DNA of 64,000 nt from Adiantum capillus-veneris (GCA_014529385.2 CM043969.1:68289676-68353675), one strand, 5' to 3'. Counted from the first letter of the stretch, positions 1-11,690 are shown. The notes: generated by a model from the sequence alone, not told the origin. A program made the numbers and translations.

Positions 1-65
1 GCTGCACAACAACTCAAGTTAGCTCAAAAATTTCCAAGGGTCATTCTGAGGGGCAATCAGTTTTC

Positions 66-207
66 TCATTCCAAATTGGAGCTCTTGAGATCTTGGTTCG
101 TTGGCTTCACATAAAAAGCTCATTCAATAAGGAGTCTCATTCCAAACTGGAGCTCATGATATCATGGGTGGTTGGTTTCTTATAAAAATCTCATCCAATA
201 AGGAGTA
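66..207. repeat. two-copy ~68-bp imperfect tandem repeat
   Basis: Two adjacent copies begin with CATTCCAAAYTGGAGCTC and end with TCAATAAGGAGT or TCCAATAAGGAGT, with about 80 percent identity by eye. No coding signal is visible. It lies just upstream of a second, different repeat array that the LINE interrupts. Confidence 0.7.
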
Positions 208-283
208 TTCAGTGGTTGGCACATCACAATACAACACAAATGCTCACATATGCATGTTACAAGACATAGAAACATAAAGTCAC

Positions 284-395
284 CAATGAACACTCCCTCG
301 GCAAATAACCATCTAGATCCAGGCCATGAGCTGTTCAACGATTCCCTCATCACTCCTTCTTGCAAATAACATAAAAAGGGCCGGGCCATGAGACA
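284..395. repeat. left part of a degenerate tandem array split by the LINE
   Basis: Two units share the skeleton ACTCC...GCAAATAAC...GGCCATGAG. The same skeleton (ATACTCCCC..AAATA-CCACAAGGGTCT..CCATGAG) continues on the far side of the LINE at about 6653-6820. The sequence therefore looks like one array of roughly 50-70-bp units that existed before the LINE inserted. Confidence 0.6.
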
Positions 396-627
396 CGGGC
401 CATGAGACATAGAGGCCTTTTACAACCAAATGCCTCCTGCGTCGTTTGGAGGTGCTGAGAGTAACCACTGCTTAGACTTCTTCTTTTTTTTTTTGAGAAA
501 AAGATCCTTCTATTAGTTACTGAAATTGCCCATAGGGCTACAACCACCTCTTCAAGAGAGGGCTACAACAACCATGGTGGGGAGACTCTCCCAATGAAAA
601 AAACAGCATATGTACAATGGGGCTAAA

Positions 628-2028
628 TCAAGAAGTGGGGGGAGGGAAAAGCCACACAGGTGGTCGGTAGTGCCATCGGAGTATACCCTGGACCATGGTG
701 TAGAAAGGCCCAGGACCCCAGAGTCGAAGGAAAGCCTCTCTGCGCTCCTGCATGCGGTCGGAGCTGCCTTGTAGTCTCTCAAGCTGTCCTCTGAGAGTGT
801 GGATCAGCTCTAGCCAAAAATCGCCAACAGTCTCTGCTAGTGGCACAAGGCGAGCCTCAAAGATGCGGAAGCAATGGGCCCGCCAGATGAACCAGAGTGT
901 TAGGCCACTGATGAGCTCCCAACACTCCTCTCTCTCACTGCACTACTCCTGTGGAGTAAGCTCTATGGCAAGCTGGAGTGTAGGTCGCCCCTCTTGCATC
1001 ACTGTCATCCTGCTGGTGGAAGATAGCTCAAACTGAAGTATCGGGCCCATGAGGGTGGACCAAGCCGCTACTCCCCAAGTGTACTGTTGAGCCGTGGAGA
1101 GAGTAGGAATCAGCCGCAGAACTCAAAGCCACACCTGCTGTGCCGAAGGAAAGTCCCAAAGACAGTGACGTTGACTCTCCACAAGATGGTCACAAGCTGC
1201 ACATGCGGCTGAGAGACCACTATGCAGTAGCCATCTCCCAACTGCTGTAGCTCTTTGTGCGACCAGTCCACTTAAACAAGGTGACTCGTCTTGGCTGTCT
1301 AGAGTCCCACAACCTCTCCTAGAAGGCTTCCAAGAACTCAGCTGTGATACCCTCCTCCTGCCAATGAGCTGATGCAGCGGGGCGGGCCTCTCTCTGTGCT
1401 GCTAGTATATGACATCCGAGTCGAACAATGTGTGCTAACCATGGGGTTCCAGATAAGGGGTTGCCGTAGGCGCTCCTCTGTGCAGTAGGCTGTCTCTGCT
1501 CCAGGCCTCGCCGCAAGAGCTCCCAAGATCGAAGCAAACTCACAGCGAAGCGGTCCTCCAGTCTCCTACTCAAACCAACTCTACGCATCTCTGTGAAGAT
1601 CCATTTGGTCGAAGGTCGCCAGGGGCCTCCAGCCTGAGGCACCCTAGCACGAAGCCGCTGTAGCAAGAACTCCTTCCAGGGCTCCTCACCTGGAAGAAGT
1701 CCTCTGACTATGAACTTCCCAAGAAGGGCTCTGCTCTACTTTGCTGGGTCAATGATCCGAAGCCCTCCCTATGAACAAGGAAGAGTGATGACCTGCCAAG
1801 CCACTCTGGTTCGGGCTATCTGAGTGGCACATCTGACCAAAGGATGTTCCTGATCAGCCTCTCTACCTGGATCATACAAGAACTCGAGAAGATCTAGCAA
1901 GAAGTGATGTACCACATAGTCGCCAACAACACCTGGTTGGCCACTACTACTCTACCAGCCAAAGAAAGTCGTGCTGAGCTCCAATGTAACAACTTCCTCC
2001 TGATAGACAGGAGGAGGGGAGTAATCTG
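628..2028 (-). pseudogene. LINE ORF2 C-terminus with zf-RVT zinc domain
   Basis: Minus-strand translation shows SAACAACDHLVESQRHC then LWDFPSAQQVW near 1140-1215. This is the Cys/His-rich zf-RVT domain that ends plant L1 ORF2 proteins. An upstream piece (1319-1666) carries the WELLRRGL/WRPSTKWIF region usually found between RT and zf-RVT. Downstream, ISGLTLWFIWRAHCFRIFEARLV-like sequence continues to about 630. Frames are interrupted several times. Confidence 0.65.
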
Positions 2029-3227
2029 CTACTCGGGAGACAAGTCCAAACCAACCTGACAGCCCAAGTACCAAACTGCAGTCTCTGAGGGAATCCACCT
2101 AAAACCCTCTCCTGTCATCCAATCGGGCACAGGAGCACTACCAACCGAGAAAGCCACTGTCTTTCTCCAGTTGATCAGTGCGCCCGATGCACAACAAAAG
2201 GTCTCCAGAGCGTGCTCACACTTGTGAAGGTTGGCCCCTTGGCCATCTAAGTACAAGGCCGAGTTGTCGGCAAACTCAACGTCTAGTAGCTCATCTCCCC
2301 GAATAGGAGTGCTAAGCCCCATAGACCAACCTGCTGCGACACCAAAAACCTGATCATCACCTCCGCATAGAACAGAAAGAGGAAGGGGGAAAGAGGACAA
2401 CCCTGTCTGACCAAACGTGTGAGCATGAAGCGATCACCTCTACCTCCTGCCAAAAGTACTTGACTGTGAGCCTGTTTGTACAAAGCTGACACCCCTCTGA
2501 TGCAAGCATCTGAGAATCCCATCCTGCGTAGAGTGCCCTCTATAAAGTCCCAGTCAACTCTGTCATATGCTAGGGCAGAAGCCTCCCAAAAAGTAAAGAT
2601 GTTGTCAAGGATACTGCGTTCCTTGACAAAACCTGTCTGACTCCCATGTATAAGGCTCTGTAGAAGTGGCTGAATCCTCAAACTCAGAGCCTTGGCAAGA
2701 ATTTTGTAGGCTGAGTTGAGGATGATGATGGGGCGCCACTGTCGAATCTCATCCAAGGAGCCAACCTCCTTGGGAATGAGGTAGATCAAGCCCTCACTCA
2801 TGCTGTCAAGAATCACTCCTGTGTGCAAAATGTACTGAAAATCACTACAAAGATCTGGGCCAAGCAGGTCCCAGTACTCTAAGAAAAAAATGGGAGTCAA
2901 CCCATCCTCACCTGGACAGCTACCACGGGGAAGCACCCTAAGAGCCGTGTGCAGCTCCTCAAGCTGAACTGGTAGCTCAAGCCTCTGACGCATCTCCTCA
3001 GTCACAAGACAAGGCATCTGTGCCCAAACCTGCTCCCTGCATGCATCCTGACGCTCTGACTGAGGCTCTGCAGATAGTAAATCATGGTAAAAGTCAGTAG
3101 CAACTGCACTCATATCCTCGGGCTCAGAAGCAGCTGACCCGTCGGGCCTCCGCAACTGACTGACCTTGGCATGTGAATGCCGAGGTCCCACTACCTCAAA
3201 GAAAGCACCAATCACTCTGTCGCCCAC
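2029..3227 (-). pseudogene. LINE ORF2, reverse transcriptase domain (frameshift, FADN active site)
   Basis: The N-terminal RT blocks are clear: LPRGSCPGEDGLTPIFFLEY, then GLIYLIPKE with QWRPIIILNSAYKILAK, then GSQTGFVKERSILDNI, then VRQGCPLSPFLF. The frame shifts between about 2283 and 2400. After the shift the catalytic box reads EFADNSALY, where the family has FADD, so one metal-binding Asp is Asn. The GALINWRKT and WYLGCQVG blocks that follow are normal for the thumb region. This is a dead L1-type RT by two criteria, frame and catalytic residue. Confidence 0.85.
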
Positions 3228-3229
3228 CT

Positions 3230-4358
3230 GTGTCCACTGAGATGCGTGTCGATGGAAAGCAGAGTCATGTCGCCTCTCCTCTGTGCTAACAAGCTCCTCG
3301 CGAGCCTGTTGGCTGCTCCTCTAACCAAGGATTGTCTAGATGCTGCTCCTGCATCCTCTATAATGAAGCAATGCCCCATCTGAGATGCTGCTCCTCCTCT
3401 CTCGCTGCAGCCCAGCGAGCCAAAGACTCCTGGAGAAAGAAACGGCTAATCTGAGCTAGTCCTGAGGCCACTCTGTTAGCAGGAGAATCCTGCCTGTCCA
3501 AGCTCTCTGTCCAGAGAGCCTCTACTTGCTCTCTGATTGTAGAGTCCAGCAAGACCCTCTCTGGGATGCGAAGCATCATGCTCCCTTTCCTCTACCTGTC
3601 TGCCACTGTGAGGATCACTGGTGCATGGTCTGAGAAGAAAGTCCTGCCAGAATGCCAATTGTCCCTCCCAAGTCACTGAAGTGGTCACTAGTGTAGAAGA
3701 GCTCTATCCGCGATAAATTCACTCCTCCCACTCTGCGATCCAAAAGAGAGAAAGCAAGGCTATTTGGGGGCCTCACAAAACTAGAGTGCTTCCAAACATC
3801 CGAGACCCTCAGAGTCATACAAAACCTCTCCCAAGCTGCTAGCTCAACTCCATGCACAATAGAATGGCTACCACCAATCCTGTCAGAAGGGTTCTACAAC
3901 ATGTTGAAGTTCCCCCCTATGCACCTGTGTTCTGCCTGCGACAGAGACTCAACTATCTGTGACCAAAACTCTGCTCGAGCACTCTCCACATTGGGCGCAT
4001 AGATGTTCAGGAAACCCACAAGGCAACCCTGAACCTACATAGTAAACCACTGATCCTTGCCTGGCATAATAATCCCTCTGCCCACAATGGCCTGCTGCAA
4101 AGAGTCTACAATCGGCATACATACCCCAACCTGGATGCCTCCAGGTCCAAAAGCAGCTGACCAAAAAGTATCATATCGTCAACGCAAGAGCTAACCACAA
4201 CGTCTAATGCAGCTCTCACACAGATGGTGCTCCTGAAGCATAAGGAGATCAATCTCTCCTCCCACAAGGCATCACTGAAGCTTCTGACGTAGTCGGCCCT
4301 GCTGACGCTGAAACTAGGGCCTACCAAGTCCCTGCACGTTCCATGAGATGATCCTCAT
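3230..4358 (-). pseudogene. LINE ORF2, apurinic-like endonuclease domain (frameshifted)
   Basis: The start at 4358 encodes MRIISWNVQGLGRP, the usual opening of plant L1 endonucleases. A stop follows almost immediately and the frame moves several times. Downstream pieces include FLNIYAPN (about 4020) and a GGNFNML segment (about 3910) where active relatives have GGDFN, so an expected catalytic Asp reads as Asn. A conserved-looking DHF/DH region lies near 3660. The endonuclease normally nicks target DNA to prime reverse transcription; this copy cannot make it in one piece. Relatives have an intact 1200-1300-residue ORF2. Confidence 0.7.
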
Positions 4359-5107
4359 GGGGAGCGAGAGAGAACAGATGTTGCCGCATCAGCTAAACGG
4401 GCTATCTTCGAGGGTGGCTTGGATGGGGAGTAATCCGCATCCAAGCGTCCTCTAGATAGGCGTGACTGCAACAAGTGCCTGGCCCAAGCCCAAGCAGAGT
4501 GAGCCGTACGTAAAGCAACCTCCTCTATCCAGGAGTCCTCATGAATGTACATAGCATGGCAAGCACTTTGTATCGCCAAAGAAGTAAACCACAATGTGTC
4601 TACATCCTGCTGTATCTGGAGGTGTCACCGCAAACTTGGCCGATGGCCACAAAGTCTGAAGCCTGTCTGTAACTCCTAGTTCTCCCATGTGGCGAGAGAA
4701 ATCTAGGACCTGTGTGTGCAACCATCTCAGCACTGAGTCGAGAGTCCACTAATTATGGTCCCTGCCGCAAAGGGAAAAGGAGAAGCCAACTGCTGAGTCC
4801 AAGGTCTCTGTCCCCCTAGCTGCAAGGAACATAACATGGACCCTGAAGCAGGCGCTCTTGCGCTGAAGATGAGTGGGACTAAGCGGTCTGCCAAAGCTGT
4901 GGAATGTCCCTCATGGTCTGCTGAGGGGTCACCAAGAAGTGAGGAGAGTCGTAGTCGAAGAAGTCCCATCGACGTCGGATGTCGATGCTCGTCAGACCAT
5001 GAGGGGGTAGCTGCTGGGGATACTTCTGTACCTGTAGAGGGGGTCGCAAGAAAGGTTGTCCCTCTCTTGCCAAGCGACTTGTGGCAAAGGCGATGCCAAG
5101 AGATCTC

Positions 5108-6250
5108 CTAGCAGCCGGAGAAGGCCCTACCCCCTGGGTCGACTGTGGAGCTGAAGTGGGAGGGGGGGAGTAGGAGCAGGGGAGAGAGGTGGAGAAGAGG
5201 GGCGGGGGGGACGATGATGAGGAGGGGGGGAACTCTGGGGGGGAGGAGCTGTTGAGGGTGAAGCTGAGGTGGGGGCTGGAGCAAGGACCTCATCCTGCTC
5301 AAAAGGACCGAACCGGTTCCCCATGGGAACCCACTACTGCTGGGTAGGCGCCTGAGGACCACTCTGAGTGCCAGGCTATCGTTGTGTCCCCTCTTGTTGT
5401 TGACCACGAACCTTTTTCCATCCCTCCTCCGTTGGAGACCCAGGCTCAGAGGGTGCCTCTGTATGTGTGCGTTGTGTCTCTGTCTGTGGCTTTTGCCAGC
5501 CCTTGCAGGCTGGGGCTGAGTCCGTGGTGTAGGTCGAGGCCTCTTCCGTGGACAGGCCTTCGCAATATGGCCCATCTGTCGACAAATGAAGCACTGGTTC
5601 GGGAGGCCCGAATACTCCACACTCTGTCTAAACCAACCCCCACTCACCCGAGGCAAAAGAATGAACTTCGGAAGTGTGTGAGTGTCCCTAACCAAAACGC
5701 GAACTGAGGGAATGCCAGCCGCCTTGGCAGCTACTGAGGCTGCCGTGCGAGGTGTCTCCAAGACAGTCCCAATGGCTGAGCCTATCCTAGACAAAAGTGG
5801 TGAGTACTTCCTCCGCAAACCTGGAAAGCAGACGGAGATGGGGATGTCTACCTCCTCTACCAAAACATCCGAAGTAGGGTCGAAACCATGTCTCCACTAT
5901 CGAAAGCGCGCTCGTGCTGCTCGGATGGTCAATGGACTCATGGCAATGACCTTGGACGCCATCTCAGAGGTCTCAAACTCAATCTGATAGTAACCTCGTC
6001 CGAGTATCTGTACGTCCAAGATCTTGCCCACCTCTGCGAGAAGGCAGGTCTGGAGAAGGTCACGCAGCTCTCCTCTGCTAGGTCGGGTGATGAGAATCTT
6101 GCAGGTGACAGAAGTCGCCTGCAAGCGCTCTACCTCTGCGGCTAGGCTCGCTTGCTCTATCGGTGAAAGAGCAAGTCGAATGGTAGGCTCAGCGGGGTTG
6201 GGCGAGGGGGCTTCGGACGAGTCCCTCTGTGGTGGAGCTGGAGCCTCCAT
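5108..6250 (-). pseudogene. LINE ORF1 (RNA-binding gag-like protein), one in-frame stop
   Basis: The frame starts at the ATG at 6250 and runs to 5108, broken once by TAG at 5894-5896. The N-terminus is proline-rich. It is followed by a domain resembling the nucleic-acid-binding region of plant L1 ORF1 proteins, then one CCHC zinc knuckle (C-x2-C-x4-H-x4-C, CFICRQMGHIAKAC, near 5560), then an Arg/Pro/Ser-rich tail. In L1 elements ORF1 coats the RNA and chaperones target-primed reverse transcription. It precedes the ORF2 start at 4358 by about 750 bp, which contains no convincing domain. Family assignment rests on the knuckle and its position before the endonuclease; the stop makes the copy defective. 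Confidence 0.75.
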
Positions 6251-6652
6251 CTGTGTCTACTACTATGGCGAAGAAGCGGACGGAGAAAAAACTCTGCAAC
6301 CGAGTGCCCCAAGCACTGTCCAAAGAACAATGCTGCCAGAGCAATTGCAGGAAATTTTGGGAAAGAGGAAGGCGGGGGGGGGGGGGAAGTTGATAAGGGG
6401 GGCAGGGGGGCGGTGGCTCAAGAGGCAGCGGGTGGGGGGTGGAGGCGCGAGAGGGGAGCGGCGGGGGGTACAACGCGCAGTAGGGAGGGGGGCGGGCTGG
6501 GCTGCCGCGCATGAGGACAGGCCCAGAGGGAGGGGGCAGCGATGGCGTGGGGGGGGGGGAGTTAGCAGTAGCGAGCGCGCGAACCCAGAGTCCTCCGAGG
6601 AAAGCCGCACCTACTTCCCAATTCTTAGTCTCCTTGGCACTACTAAAACTTC

Positions 6653-6820
6653 TTAATACTCCCCACGTAAAGAACCATCTAGGTGTGAGCCATGAGTAGC
6701 AACTACAATACTCCCCCGTAAATAGCCACAAGGGTCTCGACCATGAGTAAAAAAAACAACACTTTTCAAGCATTCAATACTCCCCCCACAAATAACCACA
6801 AGGGTCTGAGCCATGAGTAT
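6653..6820. repeat. right part of the tandem array split by the LINE
   Basis: Three units occur at about 6653, 6701 and 6768. Each has the form AATACTCCCC, then AAATA-CCA, then CCATGAG. They match the units left of the LINE in order and orientation. Confidence 0.65.
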
Positions 6821-7009
6821 GTGCAAGCATTCTCAAACATCATTTCTCACTACTCCACCTGGGAGTAAATTACCAATCATTGAAACAAGTATTAAAACTG
6901 GAGCCAAACAATTGAAATCAACACCAAGATAGGTTCAAAAGCAGATACTATCCATTTCAAACAAATTTCAAACTGGATCACCAAAAAAAAATTCAAACTA
7001 AGTTCAAAT

Positions 7010-8508
7010 GCGGGAAAAGGACCATATAGAGTATGTGAGATCACTCCACAAGGAACCATTCGTGTGGAGACTCTTGATGGAGTTGAAACCATTGGATTCC
7101 TCAATGGGAGCAAATTTAAAAGATACTATGATCCTTTAAGCCAAGAGGAGCTACGTGCCATCCATAAAAAAAAGGCAGCTAAGGCACAAATAGAATTGAA
7201 GAAGATACAAGCTTAAGCTGAGGCTAAGGAGCGACAATAACGCATAAGACAAAAACGAGAGGCTAACCTTGGAGTCACACCTGCATTCCACGTTGAAACC
7301 GATGAGGATTGGTTGGACTCTGACACACCTCTACGATACTCTATTGAGCTAAACAGCACCTATGGAAAAGTGCTATATAACGCCTTATTGGACACGGGTG
7401 CTAAATATAATCTGTTATCATATGGGTATGGTGTCAGTTAGGGAAGCCACCTCTATCTAAGAGTATTATCCAAGTCAAGGGTGTCAACAAGAAAAAAACT
7501 TTGGTTTTTGGAATCTCGCACACTTCTGTCAGTTATGACAATGGGGTTGTAGCTCAAGACTTTTTGGTCATGCCTGTTGGAACTATGGTGGGTAATATAA
7601 ATCTAGGATGCACGTGGATGATAGCCACCAAATGCACTATTGATTGGGGGACAGAGGGTGTCACAACACAAAAACCAACTCTTAGCCCTGCCATGCAAGC
7701 CATAGTCTCTGAGATATTTCCTTTTAAGGAAATAAAACCCAAAACATTGCATGTCCAAGAGGTTGAACCATATGTCCCCATAGCTCAACTCACTAGAGCT
7801 TCAACTGATGTAGTTGAAATAAAGTTTGAGACACACAAGACCCATCCCAATATAACAAAGAAAACATACAAGTGGGTCCCTAAAGATTCTTTAGCGACCA
7901 TAGCCAGTGCTAAAAGGCAGGAGCCTGGTAAGAGACGTCCCATTCGCCCCAAGAAATGTAAAGAAACGTTGCATTGGATTCCTAAAAAACTATTGGAAGC
8001 CCAAGGCTACTACGAAGAAAATGATCAAATTTGGGTGCCAAAATGTAAATTATGCTCTTACTTGTCACCGGGCCCATGTGAGCTTAATCCTGTGGCTCCA
8101 AAACAAATTGAAGATCTCAAAAAGAAAAAAATCATGGAATGCTATACACCTGCTCTAGAGCTAGTTTGGGTACCAAAGAAAGAATGATTTGTTCCACCTA
8201 GCTCAAGAACAGGGAAATCAAATGAAGCTTCTTGCTCTTCAATTAGTTCCTATACGGAAATAGAAGCTTTGACACAACCTCCACCTACCATTGTACATAT
8301 CCATACAAGCAAGAAAGAGTTTGCACCTCCTGTTGTAAGTTCACCACCTACAACAATGTTGCAAATAAAATCATGGGAGAGTATCTTACCACCCTTGCAA
8401 CGAGATGAAACGTATAGGGCGATCGAAAACTATTGGTTAAAGCCTTCACCCATAACAACTTGGAACAATTTGTTTCAAAAGGTGACGACATCATTCCAAA
8501 ACATATGA
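7010..8508 (+). pseudogene. Ty3/gypsy integrase tail followed by retropepsin-like domain and W-V/I-P-K repeats
   Basis: At 7019 the translation GPYRVCEITPQGTIRVETLDG with NGSKFKRYY is the C-terminal tail of a Ty3/gypsy integrase. The same frame passes through a Lys/Gln/Glu-rich linker, broken by TAA at 7214 and 7238, into ALLDTGAKYNLL (GAC at 7391), a retropepsin DTGA active-site motif. After a frameshift at about 7437-7500 the fold resumes as QDFLVMPVG and NLGCTWMIATKCTIDW, the usual second half of a retropepsin (ILG.PW-like). The rest holds four WVPK or WIPK motifs (about 7872, 7977, 8031, 8166), a TGA at 8185-8187, and ends at 8508 just before a polypurine tract. Protease after integrase is the reverse of the usual Ty3/gypsy order. 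Function of the tail is unknown. Confidence 0.6.
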
Positions 8509-8515
8509 TCTACCC

Positions 8516-8740
8516 AAGGAAGGGGGGAGTGTTTGCTGAGATCCATCATTCACTTGCTTCCCTCTCAACCTTCCTCCCTGACCTCTTAATCTCCAATCTT
8601 AGGGAATGTATATATAAAGCCTTATACTCACAAAAACAAGATAAAAAAGTAAAAGAGCAAGAGCCATAACACAAAATCATAAAAACACATTATGCACAAG
8701 AACACGACCCTTATAATATTTGCACTCTAACCATCATCTA
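8516..8740 (+). repeat. polypurine tract and start of a 3' LTR
   Basis: The polypurine tract AAGGAAGGGGGGAG (8516-8529) lies directly after the last codon of the gypsy remnant. It is followed by TGTTTGCTGAG at 8530, the expected TG start of a 3' LTR. A TATA box (TATATATAAA) lies near 8609. The LTR end is not certain; a candidate is GTGTACA near 8743. No matching 5' LTR was found in the window. Confidence 0.55.
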
Positions 8741-8821
8741 TTTGCGTGTACAGATTTGGCTAGTACGCTAGAGTCATCCACTCATGCCTTGGGTGAGAGG
8801 TACCCTCGTTACTTTTCACAA

Positions 8822-9205
8822 ATGTTTCACATGGTCTTTCTGGTGCTTGCATGTGAATGGGATTTGGTGGGTACGCTAGCATGTGAGAGGAATTTCGAGG
8901 AGTTAGAACGGCTGATATGTCTCTTGACCACGACTAATCCATACTTAGTAGAGAGCGTTTCTCCCATTGCACAAGCCTACCCTTTTGACCAAGATGACTA
9001 TAGGCGTCTAGTGACCTTCTTAGTAAACATGGGTACCTATGATGAAGAAGAAGATTTACATGACTACATGGATGGCACATATGGTCTCATGGATGATGAC
9101 TTTGTTTATCTCGATGACGAGGATAGGGGTTTAGCCTTAGGGTTTCCCCCAAATATCTACAATATCCTATTCCCTTTACTCTCTAAGGGGAGTGCAAATA
9201 ATTAG
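8822..9205 (+). CDS. hypothetical acidic protein, 127 codons from first ATG
   Basis: An open frame runs to the TAA at 9203-9205. It stays open upstream to about 8720, but the first ATG is at 8822 (MFHMVFLVLACEW). The C-terminal third is very acidic, with EEEDLHDYMDG and DDDFVYLDDED. I do not recognise a domain. It lies downstream of an LTR start and upstream of another LTR, so it may be retroelement-derived. No splice or promoter evidence is decisive. It could also be a chance open frame. Confidence 0.25.
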   Translation: MFHMVFLVLACEWDLVGTLACERNFEELERLICLLTTTNPYLVESVSPIAQAYPFDQDDYRRLVTFLVNMGTYDEEEDLHDYMDGTYGLMDDDFVYLDDEDRGLALGFPPNIYNILFPLLSKGSANN

Positions 9206-10508
9206 GTTAGGGTTCCTTATGTTTTTTTAAATTGTTTTCAATAAGTGTTGGTACCTTTTCCCACTGATGTGCCTCCTAGAGGTATTCTTTGTGTTTCCTA
9301 GTGTGTACACGAACGTGTTGATGTTGTTAGGATTTGGACCTTCATGGAATCTTTATCTCGTTCATACTTCAAATCAAGCACGACCATCAGCACAAATAGG
9401 TGTTTCTTGTCCATTAGCATTGCCCCTTATCTTTTTTGCATCCATGTTTGTCTGCTTTAATTGTGATTGGTAGCATAATATTCAGTGCCTTTGTTTAGTA
9501 TCAAACATTAAATTCAATGTAATTTTTGTCATAATCACTTGTCTAGGTTTAGAAATCAAGCAGTCCGACTAAACTAGTTTGACCAAGCTAGGCGCTAGAG
9601 ATCTTCTCTTAATACCATGGGGAATGCCTTCCTAATAATTAATGGTTACTTAGGTTCTTAATCCGATTTAGGCAGCATTGTGTGAAATGTACTAGGGCTT
9701 TCTGTTGGGCTTAGTCCCTATTGACCTTTAGCTTAAGTATTATAAAGGGAGTTTACTAGTGTGATGAGCCTGGGGAGGGTAACAATGTTATATGACCCCC
9801 TAAATTTACAAAATTAAAATGCTGAAAATGAACAAACAAAAAATCAAAGTGCCACGATGTAAAATCTTAAGCTGGAAGAGAAATCTCAGCTTGATTTGGT
9901 ACTTCACTCACATGTATTGCCTATGGTACTAGAGCCCTAGAGGTTCCCAGTGTGGGCGCTTTTCCTTGAAAAGAAAAAAACCTAAGGCATACAAAATAAG
10001 CACACACATCAAAATTGAATCACTGTGAAAAGACTTTGGGGGGTCAAAGAAAAGGTAATCAGTAAGGAGATGATTTCACGAGAAATTCCTTTTATCATAG
10101 ATTAACTACAAGGTCTTCTAGGTATAGCCTCTAGTCAGCCCTCGAACATGAAATACTTGGCTCTCGTGATTAAACAACTTAATTGACTATAGATAATTAA
10201 GAAGCTTACCCATGTTATTAATAGTCGATCTTTAGTGCCTTTCGACTGTAAAATTAGTGAACCCGGACTTGTTTAATTTTTTATCTTTACACGTATTTAT
10301 GCGTTTGATTATATTGCAATCTGTTACCAATCACGTTGTCTGCCTACAACTGCATATGCTTTTTAATTGCTTATGAGAATGCAATTACTGTGCCAATGTT
10401 GTTTGATTTTGTAGTAACTGAAGGAGGCTAAGGACAGTCATCTCAAAATCTCTTCCACCTCGAGGAACGAGCTTCAACTCAATAGCTTCCAAGGACGGAA
10501 TCTACATC
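9206..10508. other. no gene recognised; interior of an LTR element
   Basis: AT-rich sequence without a credible long open frame. It ends at a polypurine tract and a 3' LTR, so at least its right part is the 3' untranslated interior of a plus-strand LTR element. Confidence 0.5.
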
Positions 10509-10845
10509 AGGAAGGGGGGCATGTTAACCCTCATGCACATTTCTGTCACCTACGACGGACATTGTATTATTTATTTGGTAGAGTCAGGTACCGGGCTTGT
10601 CGGTCCAATAGAAAAAGGGTAAGAGTGATCGCCGATGAGAGGTGCACTCTAACTGGAACATTCAAGGGATTAGTTGGCTAAGCATGGGCGCCCAAGTGCC
10701 AATGGGGCAAGCTCATATAAAAGTCAACTAAACCTAAAATTCACTCATTCTCTCGTTTGTGCAATTGAAGAGTGCTCTTGCTCCATCTCCATCTTCTTCT
10801 TCTTCATCTCCTTGTGTGTATGTGTGTGTGTGTGTGTGTATGCGT

Positions 10846-10879
<34 letters not shown>

Positions 10880-11127
10880 AATATAGAGTGCGATCGAGCA
10901 TTGCGGCAGCATGACGGCGGTGAGGGGGTTGAGCGCGGCGTAGCGGCGTCTCCCTCTTCTTCACGGTGAGGAATCCTCCATGACAGGAAGCGTAGAGCGG
11001 TGAGTGACACACCAATGCCATCTTTGAGCTTACTAGTTTAGGCTTGTTGTGTGCTTGGAGCCATTTGTGGCTCACACACACTGTATTAGCAAGTTCCTTA
11101 CATCGACACGTGTGACATACACACACA
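10509..11127 (+). repeat. LTR of family Y (3' LTR with polypurine tract)
   Basis: The polypurine tract AGGAAGGGGGGC (10509-10520) precedes an LTR of about 606 bp, from TGTTAACCCTCATGCACAT at 10522 to ACATACACACACA at 11127. It has a TATA-like ATATAAAA near 10715. A (TG)n tract at 10812-10839 and a (GA)n tract at 10846-10869 follow about 100 bp downstream. A second copy in reverse orientation lies at 24285-24859 and defines both ends by where the similarity stops. Confidence 0.75.
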
Positions 11128-11541
11128 AGTTTTCAGCCCATCACCGTCTTTGGCGACAGCAGATCAGCCCATAGCCTCCTCCTCATTGTCGTAGTTGTAC
11201 CAAGCATCTCCAATAGTACCCATTATTAGCACCTTAGCATCACCGCCTAGCTTAGTGTGGGGATCATTGGGACCTACGTGTCCTTAGCACCCAAGTACCT
11301 TCAATATCCAAAGTACCCCACAGTACCAAGTACCAAGAACCAATAGTACCCCTCAACATCCACCACAATACCCCTCAGCTTCTCAATAAGACCCAGCACC
11401 AGTAGCATCAAGTACCCATTAGCATCTCAACGTCTCAACATCTAGTTATTGTATCAGCATTATGCAAGTAATAAAGCAAGTACTTGCTCTGGCAATAGAG
11501 CAAGGGGGCCCTTGACGGTGGTTGGGACCCGACATGCCGTG

Positions 11542-11603
<62 letters not shown>

Positions 11604-11690
11604 CGTCTCTCTCTTTCATTCAATTCAATTCAGTTCTTTCAAGTGAAGTAAGGTACCAGATCCTAGTTAAATCCTTAAACACTTCAACTA
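11128..11690 (+). repeat. LTR fragment of family Z
   Basis: This is the reverse complement of sequence seen at 27940-28050 and in the 28817-29060 and 25998-26235 LTRs. Shared blocks include the GAGCAAGGGGGCCC segment, a (CT)n microsatellite (11546-11598), TTCAAGTGAAGTAA and the terminal CCTTAAACACTTC. No primer-binding site follows, so it is a truncated or solo copy. It directly abuts the family Y LTR. Confidence 0.6.

Larger units (their letters stand above)
483..6647 (-). mobile_element. degraded L1-type LINE (non-LTR retrotransposon)
   Basis: A full-length-like L1 arrangement is visible on the minus strand. ORF1 with a zinc knuckle is followed by an endonuclease start, a reverse transcriptase, a zf-RVT domain and a terminal poly-A run (poly-T at 484-494 on the plus strand). 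A possible short target duplication, ACTTCTT, occurs at 476-482 and 6648-6654. This is weak because it is only 7 bp, but it sits exactly at the two ends. The element is non-functional: ORF1 has one in-frame stop, ORF2 is broken by several frameshifts and stops, and active-site residues are changed. The 5' region is G-rich, with runs of 8-10 G at about 6376 and 6550. Confidence 0.88.

Noticed and set aside
6263-6773. Pro/Ser-rich frames opposite the LINE 5' region
   Set aside because: Produced by the G-rich LINE 5' untranslated region; no domain, and in conflict with the LINE strand.
10772-11126. Open frames on both strands through TG/GA runs (Ser-Leu and Arg-Glu repeats)
   Set aside because: They are translations of dinucleotide repeats inside an LTR; no codon-level or domain support.
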